Source of the DNA: Hymenobacter elongatus
Lineage (GTDB): Bacteria; Bacteroidota; Bacteroidia; Cytophagales; Hymenobacteraceae
Length of the DNA stretch: 64,000 nt
Direction of reading: 5' to 3'
NCBI RefSeq assembly: GCF_004745955.1
Contig: NZ_SRLD01000022.1
Coordinates: 24,924 to 88,923 of the forward strand
A program made the position numbers and the translations under genes. This document shows, piece after piece, positions 8,557 to 17,842 of the stretch. Below the pieces are notes generated by a model. It saw nothing but the letters and a program-made list of their open reading frames with translations, was not told the DNA's origin and ran no database searches. Position 1 is the stretch's first letter. Each line of letters opens with the position of its first letter.

Positions 8557-9636
8557 CTACAGCACTGATTTGATGACGGCAGTGATTAAATCAACCTCCT
8601 CGTTGGTGAGCTCATAGTAGAGCGGCAGGCACAACGCACGCGTCGAAATATCCTCAGATACCGGCGCGACCTGTTTACCGGTGTAGTCCAAGGTATTCAG
8701 AGACGGGTAGAAATAACGGCGCGGAACAACATCAGCGGCATTCAGGGCATCACGCACGGCGAGCAGCACCGCTTCAGAGGGCATCACTGTGGGGTAATAG
8801 GAGTAGTTGTACCGGGTAGTATGCTCCTGTAAAAGTGGCCGTTGCACGCCAGTACCTACCAATGCCGCATCGTAACGCTCGCTAATCTCACGCCGACGAC
8901 GAATCAGGTCATCGACTTTGGGCAATACGCACAAGCCCATGGCCGCGTGAAACTCGGAGCTTTTGCCATTCACCCCCACACCCCAGAATGCCTCCGGGCC
9001 GTTGTGACCAAAATTGCGCATGTAGCTGATGCGGTGGGCCAGCTCATCGTCGTCGGTGATAATAGCGCCGCCTTCTACCGTATGAAACAGCTTGGTGGCA
9101 TGGAAGCTCAGCGTCGAAACATCACCGTGAGTAAGAATAGAAGCGTCCTTATACGTTACGCCAAAGGCATGCGCGGCATCGTAGATGACGCGTAGATTGT
9201 GGCGCTTCGCTACGGCCTCAATGGCTTCTACATCACACGGATTCCCATAAACGTGTGTGGCCATAATGGCCACCGTTTGCGGAGTGATGGCAGCTTCCAG
9301 CAAAGTTGGATCGATGCAGAGCGTGCGCGGGTCGATATCGACAAAAACCGGCTTACTGCCTTCCCAGACGATGCTGGACGTGGTAGCGACGTACGAGAAA
9401 GGGGTAGTCAGAATCTCGCCCTGCACCGCCAGCGCTTTGAGCGCTATTTGCAGGGCAATAGTGCCATTATTGACGAAAAACAAATGCTTGACGCCTAAAT
9501 ACTCCTTCAGGCTCTTCTCCAGCTCGACGACCAACGGGCCGGCGTTCGTCAAATATGCCCGCTCCCAGATACCCGTCAGATACCCAATGTACTCCTCAAG
9601 GGGAGGCAAATATGATTTGGTTACGTTAATGCTCAT
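8557..9636 (-). CDS. DegT/DnrJ/EryC1 sugar aminotransferase (VioA/PglE-like)
   Basis: A 359-residue PLP enzyme. FVNNGTIALQIALKAL binds the PLP phosphate, VIYDAAHAFGVTY holds the Asp that contacts the pyridine nitrogen, and LSFHATKLFHTVEGGAI contains the Lys that forms the Schiff base. The start at ATG 9636 (MSINVTKSYLPPLEEY) is chosen because the upstream extension has no family similarity. Family members aminate 4- or 3-keto-6-deoxysugar nucleotides using glutamate. Its neighbour is a PglD-like acetyltransferase, so a 4-acetamido-4,6-dideoxyhexose is a reasonable guess. It differs from the aminotransferase at 16675-17781. Confidence 0.88.
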   Translation of the reverse strand: MSINVTKSYLPPLEEYIGYLTGIWERAYLTNAGPLVVELEKSLKEYLGVKHLFFVNNGTIALQIALKALAVQGEILTTPFSYVATTSSIVWEGSKPVFVDIDPRTLCIDPTLLEAAITPQTVAIMATHVYGNPCDVEAIEAVAKRHNLRVIYDAAHAFGVTYKDASILTHGDVSTLSFHATKLFHTVEGGAIITDDDELAHRISYMRNFGHNGPEAFWGVGVNGKSSEFHAAMGLCVLPKVDDLIRRRREISERYDAALVGTGVQRPLLQEHTTRYNYSYYPTVMPSEAVLLAVRDALNAADVVPRRYFYPSLNTLDYTGKQVAPVSEDISTRALCLPLYYELTNEEVDLITAVIKSVL

Positions 9637-9690
9637 ACAAAATGAAAGCAGGTTTTTAGGTACAAACAACCCAACTGGTAAAGCGCGGGC

Positions 9691-11460
9691 TTATACAATC
9701 TGACGCACTAAGTCTTCGTATTGGTGAACGGCGATAATCTCTCCCTGGTTCAGCTCATAGATTCGGTCGCACTCGCGCAGGGTGGTGATGCGGTGCGCGA
9801 TAATCAGAATCGTAATGTCGGTGTGGGAGAGTTTATTAATGGCCTCGTTCACTTCCCGCTCGGTTTCGTTGTCCAACGCACTAGTTGCCTCGTCCAGCAC
9901 CAATACCTGCGTACGCTTGTACAAAGCCCGGGCGATGCCGATACGCTGCCGCTGCCCCCCGGAAAGCTTGGAACCCCGCTCACCAATGTGCGTGTGTACT
10001 CCATCGGGCAAGCCGCTGACAAAGCCGGCCAAGGAGGCCTGCTCAATAGCGTATTGCAACCGCGTCTGGTCAACTTCTGTGTCGCCGAGCGTGATATTTT
10101 CCTGGATGGAAGCTTCCATCAGAAAGGTATCCTGCTTCACGTAGCCAATGATCTGGTACCAAGCCAACAGCTGCTGGCCCGTAAGCGGCTGGCCATCGAC
10201 CCGAATATGCCCACTCTGTTCCACGTAGAAGCGTAGCAGCACATTCATCAATGTCGTTTTGCCCGAACCGGAGCTGCCGATAAAGCCAATTTTTTCGCCC
10301 TTGCGAATATCGAGGCTGATGCCTTTTAGCGTACGCTGCGTTGCACCGGGAAAATCGTAGGAGATATTATCGAATGACAGGGAATGCTCAAATGTGAGCG
10401 GCGTCTGCACCGGATCAGTTGGCGTAATAAACTCTGAACCCTGGTCACCGTTGATAATTTCGATCGTGTACTGGGCCTGCTTCAGTTGGAACAGCGACTG
10501 TAGCAGTCTGTTCACGGAAGGCATAAGACGATACGCCGCCGCCGCAAACAAGCCAACCAATGCAATAAGATCAGTAGAGGTCTCGGCAAAGAACAACGCA
10601 TACAGAAAAATGGTTAGCACGCCCAGAATCGCAACCATTTCAATCATCTTGATAGGCAGCAAACTATACAGATACGACTCTGCATCCAGCTTCTGAAGCT
10701 CCTCTTGGTTGTTGAGAAGCTTACGGCGAAAATCCTGCTGCTTGTGGGCCAGCTTGAGCTCGACAAAACCGATAAACAAATCACTTAAAATGCTAAAAGC
10801 CACCGGCCGCAACTGGTTGATTCGGTGGCCGATATTTTGTGTTCTGGTTCTCAGTGCTCTGTACATCAATAAGGTAGCGGGTACCAAAACGACTCCCAGT
10901 ATGACAAGCAGCAACGGTTTGTAGACGACAATGCTGATGACAATGACCACAATAACAGCCACTTCCGAGAAGAAAACGAATAGTGGACGTAATATCCCGC
11001 TGACGTAAACACCCGGCACATTTAGCGCCGCATTCATCAGCGTCGCGGACCCAGTGTCGTTGAATTTCCAGAAGGAAAGATTCAGATATTTGGCTAACTG
11101 GTTATCGATGATTTTCAAGCCAATTTCGGCCGTAAAGCGGGTCTGCAGATAGTTGACCCAGGTAGTAAAGACATTCTTGAACAGAAAGAACAAGAATATC
11201 ACCCCCATCAGAAATAACAGAAACGACTTTTCGGACTGAAAGTCGAGCGACTGGTAGATAGGGAAAAAGTACTTACTTTTTTGTACTCCTCCTGGCTCGG
11301 CTGCTACCATCATCACCGGCACCAAAGCGGCTAAGCCGAACACATCCAGAAAAGACGATACCAGAACCAACCCGAACATCCAAAGCGCCCTGTATTTTTG
11401 GACTGAAGTCAGATAATAGCGAATGCTATTAAGCGAATAACTGATAATTCCGGTGTTCAT
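9691..11460 (-). CDS. ABC-type glycan flippase/exporter, PglK-like (copy 1)
   Basis: A 589-residue half transporter with fused membrane and ATPase domains. About six membrane spans fill residues 25-320. The ATPase follows: Walker A GSSGSGKTTLMN, Q-loop YVKQDTFLM, signature LSGGQRQRIGIARAL, Walker B VLVLDEATSALD and H-loop IIAHRITT. The PglK type flips lipid-linked oligosaccharides across the inner membrane. The start at ATG 11460 (MNTGIISYSLNSIRYYL) matches the start of the paralogue exactly. The paralogue at 13786-15555 has the same length and is very similar throughout. A possible -7 box lies at 11547-11554. Confidence 0.9.
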   Translation of the reverse strand: MNTGIISYSLNSIRYYLTSVQKYRALWMFGLVLVSSFLDVFGLAALVPVMMVAAEPGGVQKSKYFFPIYQSLDFQSEKSFLLFLMGVIFLFFLFKNVFTTWVNYLQTRFTAEIGLKIIDNQLAKYLNLSFWKFNDTGSATLMNAALNVPGVYVSGILRPLFVFFSEVAVIVVIVISIVVYKPLLLVILGVVLVPATLLMYRALRTRTQNIGHRINQLRPVAFSILSDLFIGFVELKLAHKQQDFRRKLLNNQEELQKLDAESYLYSLLPIKMIEMVAILGVLTIFLYALFFAETSTDLIALVGLFAAAAYRLMPSVNRLLQSLFQLKQAQYTIEIINGDQGSEFITPTDPVQTPLTFEHSLSFDNISYDFPGATQRTLKGISLDIRKGEKIGFIGSSGSGKTTLMNVLLRFYVEQSGHIRVDGQPLTGQQLLAWYQIIGYVKQDTFLMEASIQENITLGDTEVDQTRLQYAIEQASLAGFVSGLPDGVHTHIGERGSKLSGGQRQRIGIARALYKRTQVLVLDEATSALDNETEREVNEAINKLSHTDITILIIAHRITTLRECDRIYELNQGEIIAVHQYEDLVRQIV

Positions 11461-11546
11461 GGCGATGGTATGCACTCGGGAAGCTGATCAGCAGGACGCA
11501 GGAAATCCCTTGTGCGGTCAGCAGTTCTCAAGTCTCAGGTTGGAGG

Positions 11547-11554
11547 CAAAGTTA
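11547..11554 (-). promoter_or_regulatory. Possible -7 box for the downstream ABC transporter
   Basis: TAACTTTG on the minus strand matches TAnnTTTG exactly, 86 bp upstream of the ATG at 11460. The -33 element is weak. The surrounding gap (11461-11926) has no other feature I can recognise on either strand: no convincing open frame, repeat or strong hairpin. Confidence 0.4.
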
Positions 11555-11926
11555 CGGGTTTTGTGGCAGATACCACTTTCGCCCACAACTTACAGGGCCT
11601 GGCTTCCCTGACCAGAGGTCTTGTGGCCACTCGTCTTTGTTTCATTTACTTCTTGTATGTCAAACACTTGCACACACACAACACTCAGAGCATGTTACGC
11701 AGATACCCAGGCTGCTCTAGTGTAGAGCAGGATTACCTGAGATACGCTTCGTTGGTCTTACTGGGCTGAATGGCCACCGCATCGGGACGTAGTATGTGGG
11801 CAGCAGTGCCCGGGCCTACCATCTGCAGCCAGCAGAAAGTCAACCGGCATAGGACATAATCCGGACTTTAGCTGAACAGCAGAGTCAACGCTGAGACTTG
11901 GTGAGGCAGTGGCAGCGCGTGAGTTG

Positions 11927-13732
11927 TTACCGCCTTAGCGGAGCATACACAGTCAGCGTGTCCTGGTAGTTCCGCCACGTGTACTGATTGGCGCTGTACG
12001 GACTCAGGAGCCTCCGAACTACCGTGTAGCCCTCTGGAAACGGTATGCCACTGCTGTTCATGCATTGTAGCATCTTCTCGCCCGGCTTTTCATTCACCAA
12101 CACAAATGCTTTGGACAGATCCATTTTGGTTTTGGCCAAAGCATCACAGTTGCGCAGGTCCAGATGGCCGAATAACCACGGATTGCCGGGTGATATACCG
12201 CCTAGCATATACACCAGCCCCGGCATGTCATAAAGAGCAACAACAGGCATGCCGGGCTTGAACCCCGACTGTTGCATAGCCTGTTCGAGCTCACCCATAA
12301 AACTGGCCGTTTTAGGGTCCAGCTGCAGTACTGTTGTTGCCGGAGTTTTATCGAAACTGACGGGCACAGTTTGTTCCAGCATGTTGGCAGCCTGCAGATA
12401 AGGAGCCAACACCAGACCGTAAGTACACTGCTCCGCTATAACAATGGCAGGGACCATAAATACGATTATGCGAACCAGTGTTGCCTGTGAAACAGTGGCG
12501 GGCATGCTCACATACAGAATACAAAATAATGCCAGCCAATAGTTAAGGTCCAGCATCATGTTCATAAACAGATTATTGTAGGTACCAATGGCACCCACGA
12601 AAGGAAGTATAATCAGCCAGCTGGCGATGATTACCTTGCGCCATTTGATCTTTTTGAAGGGCTGTTCCAGATAGGCCGCACAGAAGATAGCCAAAACGAC
12701 CAAAAGCAGCGCCAGAAACCAGACAGGCGATTGGTTGTGGTTGAGGTGCGTGATTTTGTAGAGGCCGGTTCGCAGGGTTTCGTAGCCGATGAAGGCAACT
12801 CCCACCAATATAGCGCCTAGTTGCAGCACGGGTGCTAGCCGAATTCTGCCGCGTAGGTAGGCTCGCGTCAGAAAGAAGCTTAACGCAATAAATAAAGAGA
12901 AAGGGTAGATCAGGGTGAGTATAATGGGGTACGCATCCTTCAGGTAGCGTACGAGCAGTCCTTCATTGTAGCTCGTCTGCAGCAATAAGCCGGTTTCATG
13001 CACGAAATTGGTGCGCCATACCGCAAAGGGCTGAATACCCGCGAAGAACAACAGCACGCCGGTTAAGAAACCCAGCACGACGATACCAACCGGCTTATAC
13101 CAGTCTTTGACCTTCGCTAAGCCTATATATACCACCAGCACGAGTAGCCCGGTAGCCATGGCAACTACACTCGAACTACCTTTTACGAATAAATCGATAC
13201 CCATGAAAGCACTGCCCGCATATAAGAAAGCGTGGCGCCATTTCAGTCCTGTAGCGCTCGGGTAAGCCGAGTAAACCAAAATACTGCTTACAAAAACGGC
13301 AATGCAAAACGAGTTTATATTATTATAAAAAATCGTCCGCGGAAAAATAGAATACTGTAAAAAGTTACCCGTAATGAATAAGCTGGCTACTAGCCAGAAA
13401 GGTAAAACAGCCGCTTGGTATTTTTCTTTAATCCATTGCCGTACACCACCGGCCAGCAGCAACGCCGAAGCAACAGTGGTGAACAGACTAGCAAGCCGGT
13501 AACCGATAATAGAGGTGTGCGCTGGGTTCAGCAGCTTACTAACAATAAGGTTGAAGCTCGTGAAGCTAGAGCTGTACTCTTCCGGATAGGAATAGCCCAA
13601 GACGTAAAATCCTTCGTCGGTAATGTCAAATCCTTTGTTGACCGTCCAGAGAAATAGCCCGATCAGGAAAGCGGCAATTGCGGCTAGACAAAGAGAGTAG
13701 CCGGAAAGCCGGGGAGCGGGACTATTGAGCAT
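11927..13732 (-). CDS. Multi-spanning GT-C-like membrane protein
   Basis: A 601-residue integral membrane protein with about ten or more hydrophobic spans up to residue 430 and a soluble C-terminal domain of about 170 residues. The first span (YSLCLAAIAAFLIGLFLWTV) is followed by an acidic loop, FDITDEGFYVLGYSYP; an Asp/Glu pair there is the catalytic feature of PMT/ArnT-type GT-C glycosyltransferases using polyprenyl-phosphate sugars. I infer, but cannot prove, that this is such an enzyme. The ATG at 13732 (MLNSPAPRLSG) is preferred over 13756. Its first codons and leader resemble those of the GT4 gene at 984. Confidence 0.75.
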   Translation of the reverse strand: MLNSPAPRLSGYSLCLAAIAAFLIGLFLWTVNKGFDITDEGFYVLGYSYPEEYSSSFTSFNLIVSKLLNPAHTSIIGYRLASLFTTVASALLLAGGVRQWIKEKYQAAVLPFWLVASLFITGNFLQYSIFPRTIFYNNINSFCIAVFVSSILVYSAYPSATGLKWRHAFLYAGSAFMGIDLFVKGSSSVVAMATGLLVLVVYIGLAKVKDWYKPVGIVVLGFLTGVLLFFAGIQPFAVWRTNFVHETGLLLQTSYNEGLLVRYLKDAYPIILTLIYPFSLFIALSFFLTRAYLRGRIRLAPVLQLGAILVGVAFIGYETLRTGLYKITHLNHNQSPVWFLALLLVVLAIFCAAYLEQPFKKIKWRKVIIASWLIILPFVGAIGTYNNLFMNMMLDLNYWLALFCILYVSMPATVSQATLVRIIVFMVPAIVIAEQCTYGLVLAPYLQAANMLEQTVPVSFDKTPATTVLQLDPKTASFMGELEQAMQQSGFKPGMPVVALYDMPGLVYMLGGISPGNPWLFGHLDLRNCDALAKTKMDLSKAFVLVNEKPGEKMLQCMNSSGIPFPEGYTVVRRLLSPYSANQYTWRNYQDTLTVYAPLRR

Positions 13733-13785
13733 GCAAACGGCCTTGTGGAATGGCAATTAGAGAAGGAGAAATAGCAGAGTTGATA

Positions 13786-15555
13786 TTATAACACCCGGCT
13801 AAGTAGATCTTGGTAGGTGTGCGTGGAAACGATTTTGCCCGCGCTCAGCTCGTAAATATGGTCACAATCGCGCAGGGTGGTGATACGGTGCGCAATGATC
13901 AGAATGGTCATGTCGGTGTGCGACAGCTGCGCAATGGCCTCATTTACCTCCTGCTCCGTTTCGTTATCCAAAGCGGAGGTGGCCTCATCCAGAATCAGGA
14001 TTTCGGTGCGCTTGTACAACGCGCGGGCGATGCCAATGCGCTGGCGTTGCCCGCCTGATAACTTTGAGCCCCGCTCGCCGATGAGCGTATCCACGCCCTC
14101 GGGCAAGCCACTGACAAACGAGCGCAACGAAGCTTGCTCGACGGCATAGCTCAACCGGTCTTCGTCCACCTGTGCATCGCCGAGGGTAATATTGTCTTTG
14201 ATAGATGCTTCCATCAGGAAGGTATCCTGCTTCACGTAGCCGATAATTCGGTGCCAAGCCTCCACGTGTTCCGGACCCAACACATTGCCGTCGACCAGAA
14301 TATGGCCTTGCTGCTCCGTATAGAAGCGCAAAAGCAGATTCATAAGCGTTGTTTTGCCGGAGCCGGAACTACCGATAAAGCCGACCTTCTGCCCTTTCTC
14401 TACCGTGAGCGACACACCGCGCAAGGCTGGAGTTGGTGCTTCGGGAAAGCTGAAGACCAAATTATCCAGGGTAATTGCTTGACGAAAGGACAAATCGACC
14501 TGCTCCTGCGATTGGGACGCCTGGTATTTTGGCTCCCGGTATAGCTCCAGATTCTCAATTGTGTACTGACATTGCTTGAGTTGGACCATAGCCATTAACA
14601 TCCGGTTCACGGAGGGCATCAGGCGGTAGGCGGCAGCAGCAAACAGACCTACCAGCGTAATCAGGTTGGTGGAAGAATTGGGGATGTAAATGGCGTACAG
14701 GAAAATCGTGAGCACACCCAGGATGGCAACCATCTCGATGACTTTCAGCGGCAACAATGTGTAGAGGTACACCTCAGCATCCAGCTTTTGAATTTCCTGC
14801 TGATTCGTAAGCAACCGGTCTTTGAACTGATGCTGCTTGTGGGCCAGCTTCAACTCGGCAAAACCAGTAAATAAGTCGCCTATGATGCTGAACGAGACGG
14901 GCCGTAACTCATTCACCCGGTTGCCGATAGCCTGGGACCTAGAGCGTAAAGCACTGTATGTCAGCAATGTTGCCGGAACCAACACCAAGGCCAATATCAA
15001 GAGCAGCAGCGGCTTATAAAGCAAAATACTAACGACGATAACCAATACCACCGCTACTTCCGAGAAGAAGATAAAGAGCGGCCGCAGCACCATATTCACA
15101 TAGGTGCCGGGTACTTGCAGGGTACTATTGATCAGCTTGGCAGAGCCAAGGTCGTTGAAATACCAAAATGGAAAATTCAGATATTTCGTGAGCTGGTTTT
15201 GAATGATATTTAGGCCCACGTCGGCCGTAAACCTAGTTTGCAGATAGTTAACCCACGTTGAAAACAAGTTCTTGAACAGAAAGAACAAGAATACCGCGAC
15301 AATGAGAAACAGTAGAAACCGTTGTTCCGACTGAAATCCTAAGCCGTTATAGAGCGCGGCGAAATACTTATTTTTCTGGGTTCCACCGGGTTCGGCTGCT
15401 ACCATCATTACGGGCACCAGTGAAGCAAGCCCGATTACGTCGAGAAAGGACGTGAGCAACAGCAACACAAACATCCATCCGGCTTTGCGTTTTTGGGGGG
15501 CAGTAAGGTAATAGCGGATGCTATTAAGCGAGTAGCGGATAATTCCGGTGTTCAT
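13786..15555 (-). CDS. ABC-type glycan flippase/exporter, PglK-like (copy 2)
   Basis: A 589-residue fused permease and ATPase with Walker A GSSGSGKTTLMN, signature LSGGQRQRIGIARALYKR, Walker B ILILDEATSALD and H-loop IIAHRITT. The membrane domain shares long stretches with the other copy, such as NTGII-YSLNSIRYYLT, AALVPVMMVAAEPGG (ASLVPVMMVAAEPGG here) and LVGLFAAAAYRLMPSVNR. The ATG at 15555 is used because the paralogy begins exactly there. Two such flippases in one cluster may handle different lipid-linked glycans or form a heterodimer. Confidence 0.9.
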   Translation of the reverse strand: MNTGIIRYSLNSIRYYLTAPQKRKAGWMFVLLLLTSFLDVIGLASLVPVMMVAAEPGGTQKNKYFAALYNGLGFQSEQRFLLFLIVAVFLFFLFKNLFSTWVNYLQTRFTADVGLNIIQNQLTKYLNFPFWYFNDLGSAKLINSTLQVPGTYVNMVLRPLFIFFSEVAVVLVIVVSILLYKPLLLLILALVLVPATLLTYSALRSRSQAIGNRVNELRPVSFSIIGDLFTGFAELKLAHKQHQFKDRLLTNQQEIQKLDAEVYLYTLLPLKVIEMVAILGVLTIFLYAIYIPNSSTNLITLVGLFAAAAYRLMPSVNRMLMAMVQLKQCQYTIENLELYREPKYQASQSQEQVDLSFRQAITLDNLVFSFPEAPTPALRGVSLTVEKGQKVGFIGSSGSGKTTLMNLLLRFYTEQQGHILVDGNVLGPEHVEAWHRIIGYVKQDTFLMEASIKDNITLGDAQVDEDRLSYAVEQASLRSFVSGLPEGVDTLIGERGSKLSGGQRQRIGIARALYKRTEILILDEATSALDNETEQEVNEAIAQLSHTDMTILIIAHRITTLRDCDHIYELSAGKIVSTHTYQDLLSRVL

Positions 15556-15719
15556 GGCTGCTGGGGTCACGCAGAACACAAAAGCTTGGACGATCTGCTC
15601 ACATCGGAGCTTGCTCGGCACTGGCCTTGGTTAAGCGGGAGTAGTACGAATTTGAAAGGCATCATGTTTTGGACAACACAAGCCTGTAGCAGCAGAACAG
15701 TCGTCTGAGCGCTACTTTA

Positions 15720-16652
15720 TTAATTGGCGTAGAGATTTTTCACTACGTACAGCGGGCGTTTGCGGGCCGCATCCAGGCCGCGCCACACGTATTCGCCAAT
15801 AATGCCCAGCGCAATCATCTGGAAGGCCGAGACAAAAAGTACGACCAGCATCAACGTAGTCCAGCCTTCTACCTCAATGTCGCCGAATACTTTGACGCCT
15901 AGAATGTACAGGCCATACAAAAGCGCAATGACACCCATACTGACTCCTAGCACGGAAATAGCCCGAATTGGGAAGAAGGAAAAGGCCAGAATGGAATCGA
16001 TAAAGAGCTTAATTTTCTTCTGAATCGTCCAGCGCGACTTCCCGATTTCACGCTTGCGGCGCACGTACGGAATATTCACATATGGATAGCCCAGCCATAC
16101 CATCAAGTAGAAGATATTGCTATTCCGTTCCTTCAGATTCAGAATATGCTCGCCTACCTGCCGGTCAAAGAACACAAAGTCGAATCCCCCATCCGGAATA
16201 TTGGGCAGGGCAATCTTCTTCATCAACGCGTGAAACGTTTTGGCGAATACCTGTTGTAGCCCCGTTTCCTCCCGGTCCTGGCGGTTGCCGATGACCAGCT
16301 TCAGGCCTTGCTGCCAGTAGCCGTACATCTGCACCATAAGCTCGGGTGGATCCTGCATATCGGCCGTAATGATGGCCATACAGTCGCCGGTTGCCTGCTC
16401 GATGCCGGCCACAATGGCATTGTAGGAGCCCACGTTGCCAGCCAGTTCCACAACCCGAACTTTCTCCGGATACGCGTCGCGGAAAGCCAGCAGCGCCGCC
16501 AAGGTTTTGTCACCCGAACCGTCGTCTACCAGCACATATTCAAAGGTCAGGTCAGCGGGGAACAGCGCCTCATTGGCAATCAGCTCCCGGCTGGTAACCG
16601 GAATATTGGCCTCGTTGAAGTAGCACGGAATGATGACAGATAATTTGGGCAT
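15720..16652 (-). CDS. GtrB/ArnC-like polyprenyl-phosphate glycosyltransferase
   Basis: A 310-residue membrane-anchored GT2 enzyme. KLSVIIPCYFNEANIPVTS, YVLVDDGSGDKTL and ITADMQDPPELM (DxQDPPE acceptor and metal site) are typical of GtrB, ArnC and PimF-like proteins, which load a sugar on undecaprenyl phosphate. Two C-terminal hydrophobic spans (about residues 225-250 and 260-285: ISVLGVSMGVIALLYGLYIL, TLMLVVLFVSAFQMIALGII) anchor it. Products of such enzymes are donors for GT-C proteins, two of which lie in this cluster. Confidence 0.9.
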   Translation of the reverse strand: MPKLSVIIPCYFNEANIPVTSRELIANEALFPADLTFEYVLVDDGSGDKTLAALLAFRDAYPEKVRVVELAGNVGSYNAIVAGIEQATGDCMAIITADMQDPPELMVQMYGYWQQGLKLVIGNRQDREETGLQQVFAKTFHALMKKIALPNIPDGGFDFVFFDRQVGEHILNLKERNSNIFYLMVWLGYPYVNIPYVRRKREIGKSRWTIQKKIKLFIDSILAFSFFPIRAISVLGVSMGVIALLYGLYILGVKVFGDIEVEGWTTLMLVVLFVSAFQMIALGIIGEYVWRGLDAARKRPLYVVKNLYAN

Positions 16653-16674
16653 TAGGCGGAAATGAGGGCAGAAA

Positions 16675-17781
16675 CTACGACTTGAAGAAAGTATGCACCG
16701 CGTCGGCTACTACTTTTACCTCGACTTCCGTCATACCGGGCCACATCGGCAAGCTAAGGCAGGTGGTGGCCAGCTCCTCCGCAATAGGAAAGTCGCCGAC
16801 TTTGAAGTTCATGGAGCGATACGCCTGTTGCAGGTGCGGCGGAATCGGGTAGTGAATCAGCGTACCGATTCCCTGCTCGGTCAGATACTTCTGCAACTCG
16901 TCGCGGCGGCTGGTGCGCACCACATACAGGTGATAAACGTGCGTAGCTCCAGCGGCTACTATCGGCAGATGCAAATCTGGAATGTCGGCCAATTGCTCGT
17001 TATACAAGGCGGCTACCTGCTGCCGCTGCCCGGTCCATTCCATTAGCATCGGCAGCTTGGCGCTCAGCACGGCCGCTTGGAGCTCATCCAGACGCGAGTT
17101 GTGCCCGATAACCTCATTGTAGTACTTCTGCTGGGAGCCGTAGTTGCGCAGCGTCCGTACTTTTTTAGCCAAGTCGGCGTTGCTGGTCGTCACGGCCCCG
17201 GCGTCACCGAGCGCACCCAGGTTTTTGCCCGGATAGAAGCTCGTAGCGTTTACATCACCAAAGCTGCCCGTGATTCCGCCTTGGTACGTGGCCCCCTGCG
17301 ACTGGGCATTATCTTCTATCACGTACAGGTTGTGGCGCTTGGCAATAGCCATAATTGCCGCCATTTCGCAGGCCTGGCCATACAAGTGTACCGGCATAAT
17401 GGCGCGGGTACGCGGCGTGATGGCTGCTTCCAACAGGGCCGGATCGAGGTTATAGGTGGCCGGATTAGGCTCGACGGGTATGGGCGTAGCGCCCACGAAG
17501 GAAATAGCCAGCCACGTAGCAATGTAGGTGTTGGAAGGCACGATTACTTCGTCGCCCTGCTGTATATCCAGCGCTTTGAGAGCCAGATGTAGCGCGTCGA
17601 GGCCATTGGCCACACCTACGCATTCTGTAGTAGTCGAAAAGCGGGCGTATTCGGCCTCAAATTGCTTAACGGCTTCTCCCAGGACATACCATTGGGAGTC
17701 AAATACCCGGCTCATAGCTTCCAGCACCGGAGTGCGAATAGCTTGATTTTGGGGAGTAAAGGACAGAAAAGGAACTTTCAT
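16675..17781 (-). CDS. DegT/DnrJ sugar aminotransferase (FdtB/QdtB-like)
   Basis: A 368-residue PLP enzyme. [20 protein letters not shown] is the phosphate-binding region, [16 protein letters not shown] has the Asp near the cofactor nitrogen, and [19 protein letters not shown] contains the Schiff-base Lys. The [13 protein letters not shown] form is that of 3-aminotransferases such as FdtB, QdtB, TylB and DesV. A cupin 3,4-ketoisomerase and an acetyltransferase lie about 2-3 kb upstream, which suggests dTDP-3-acetamido-3,6-dideoxyhexose synthesis (Fuc3NAc or Qui3NAc). The ATG at 17781 follows a perfect -7 box at 17786-17793. Confidence 0.88.
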   Translation of the reverse strand: MKVPFLSFTPQNQAIRTPVLEAMSRVFDSQWYVLGEAVKQFEAEYARFSTTTECVGVANGLDALHLALKALDIQQGDEVIVPSNTYIATWLAISFVGATPIPVEPNPATYNLDPALLEAAITPRTRAIMPVHLYGQACEMAAIMAIAKRHNLYVIEDNAQSQGATYQGGITGSFGDVNATSFYPGKNLGALGDAGAVTTSNADLAKKVRTLRNYGSQQKYYNEVIGHNSRLDELQAAVLSAKLPMLMEWTGQRQQVAALYNEQLADIPDLHLPIVAAGATHVYHLYVVRTSRRDELQKYLTEQGIGTLIHYPIPPHLQQAYRSMNFKVGDFPIAEELATTCLSLPMWPGMTEVEVKVVADAVHTFFKS

Positions 17782-17785
17782 AGGG

Positions 17786-17793
17786 CAAAGATA
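17786..17793 (-). promoter_or_regulatory. -7 promoter box next to the aminotransferase start
   Basis: TATCTTTG on the minus strand is an exact TAnnTTTG match only 4 bp from the ATG at 17781, so a transcript would be nearly leaderless. It lies inside the longer open frame and therefore supports the shorter start. No clear -33 TTTG is present. Confidence 0.45.
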
Positions 17794-17842
17794 AAAGATA
17801 CCGGACAAGCCGGCTGAGAAATGCAGAGTTTTGATCTGCTAC

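Noticed and set aside
11461..11926. Small open frames in the gap between the ABC and GT-C genes
   Set aside because: They lack codon bias, protein features and plausible starts; I see no gene there.
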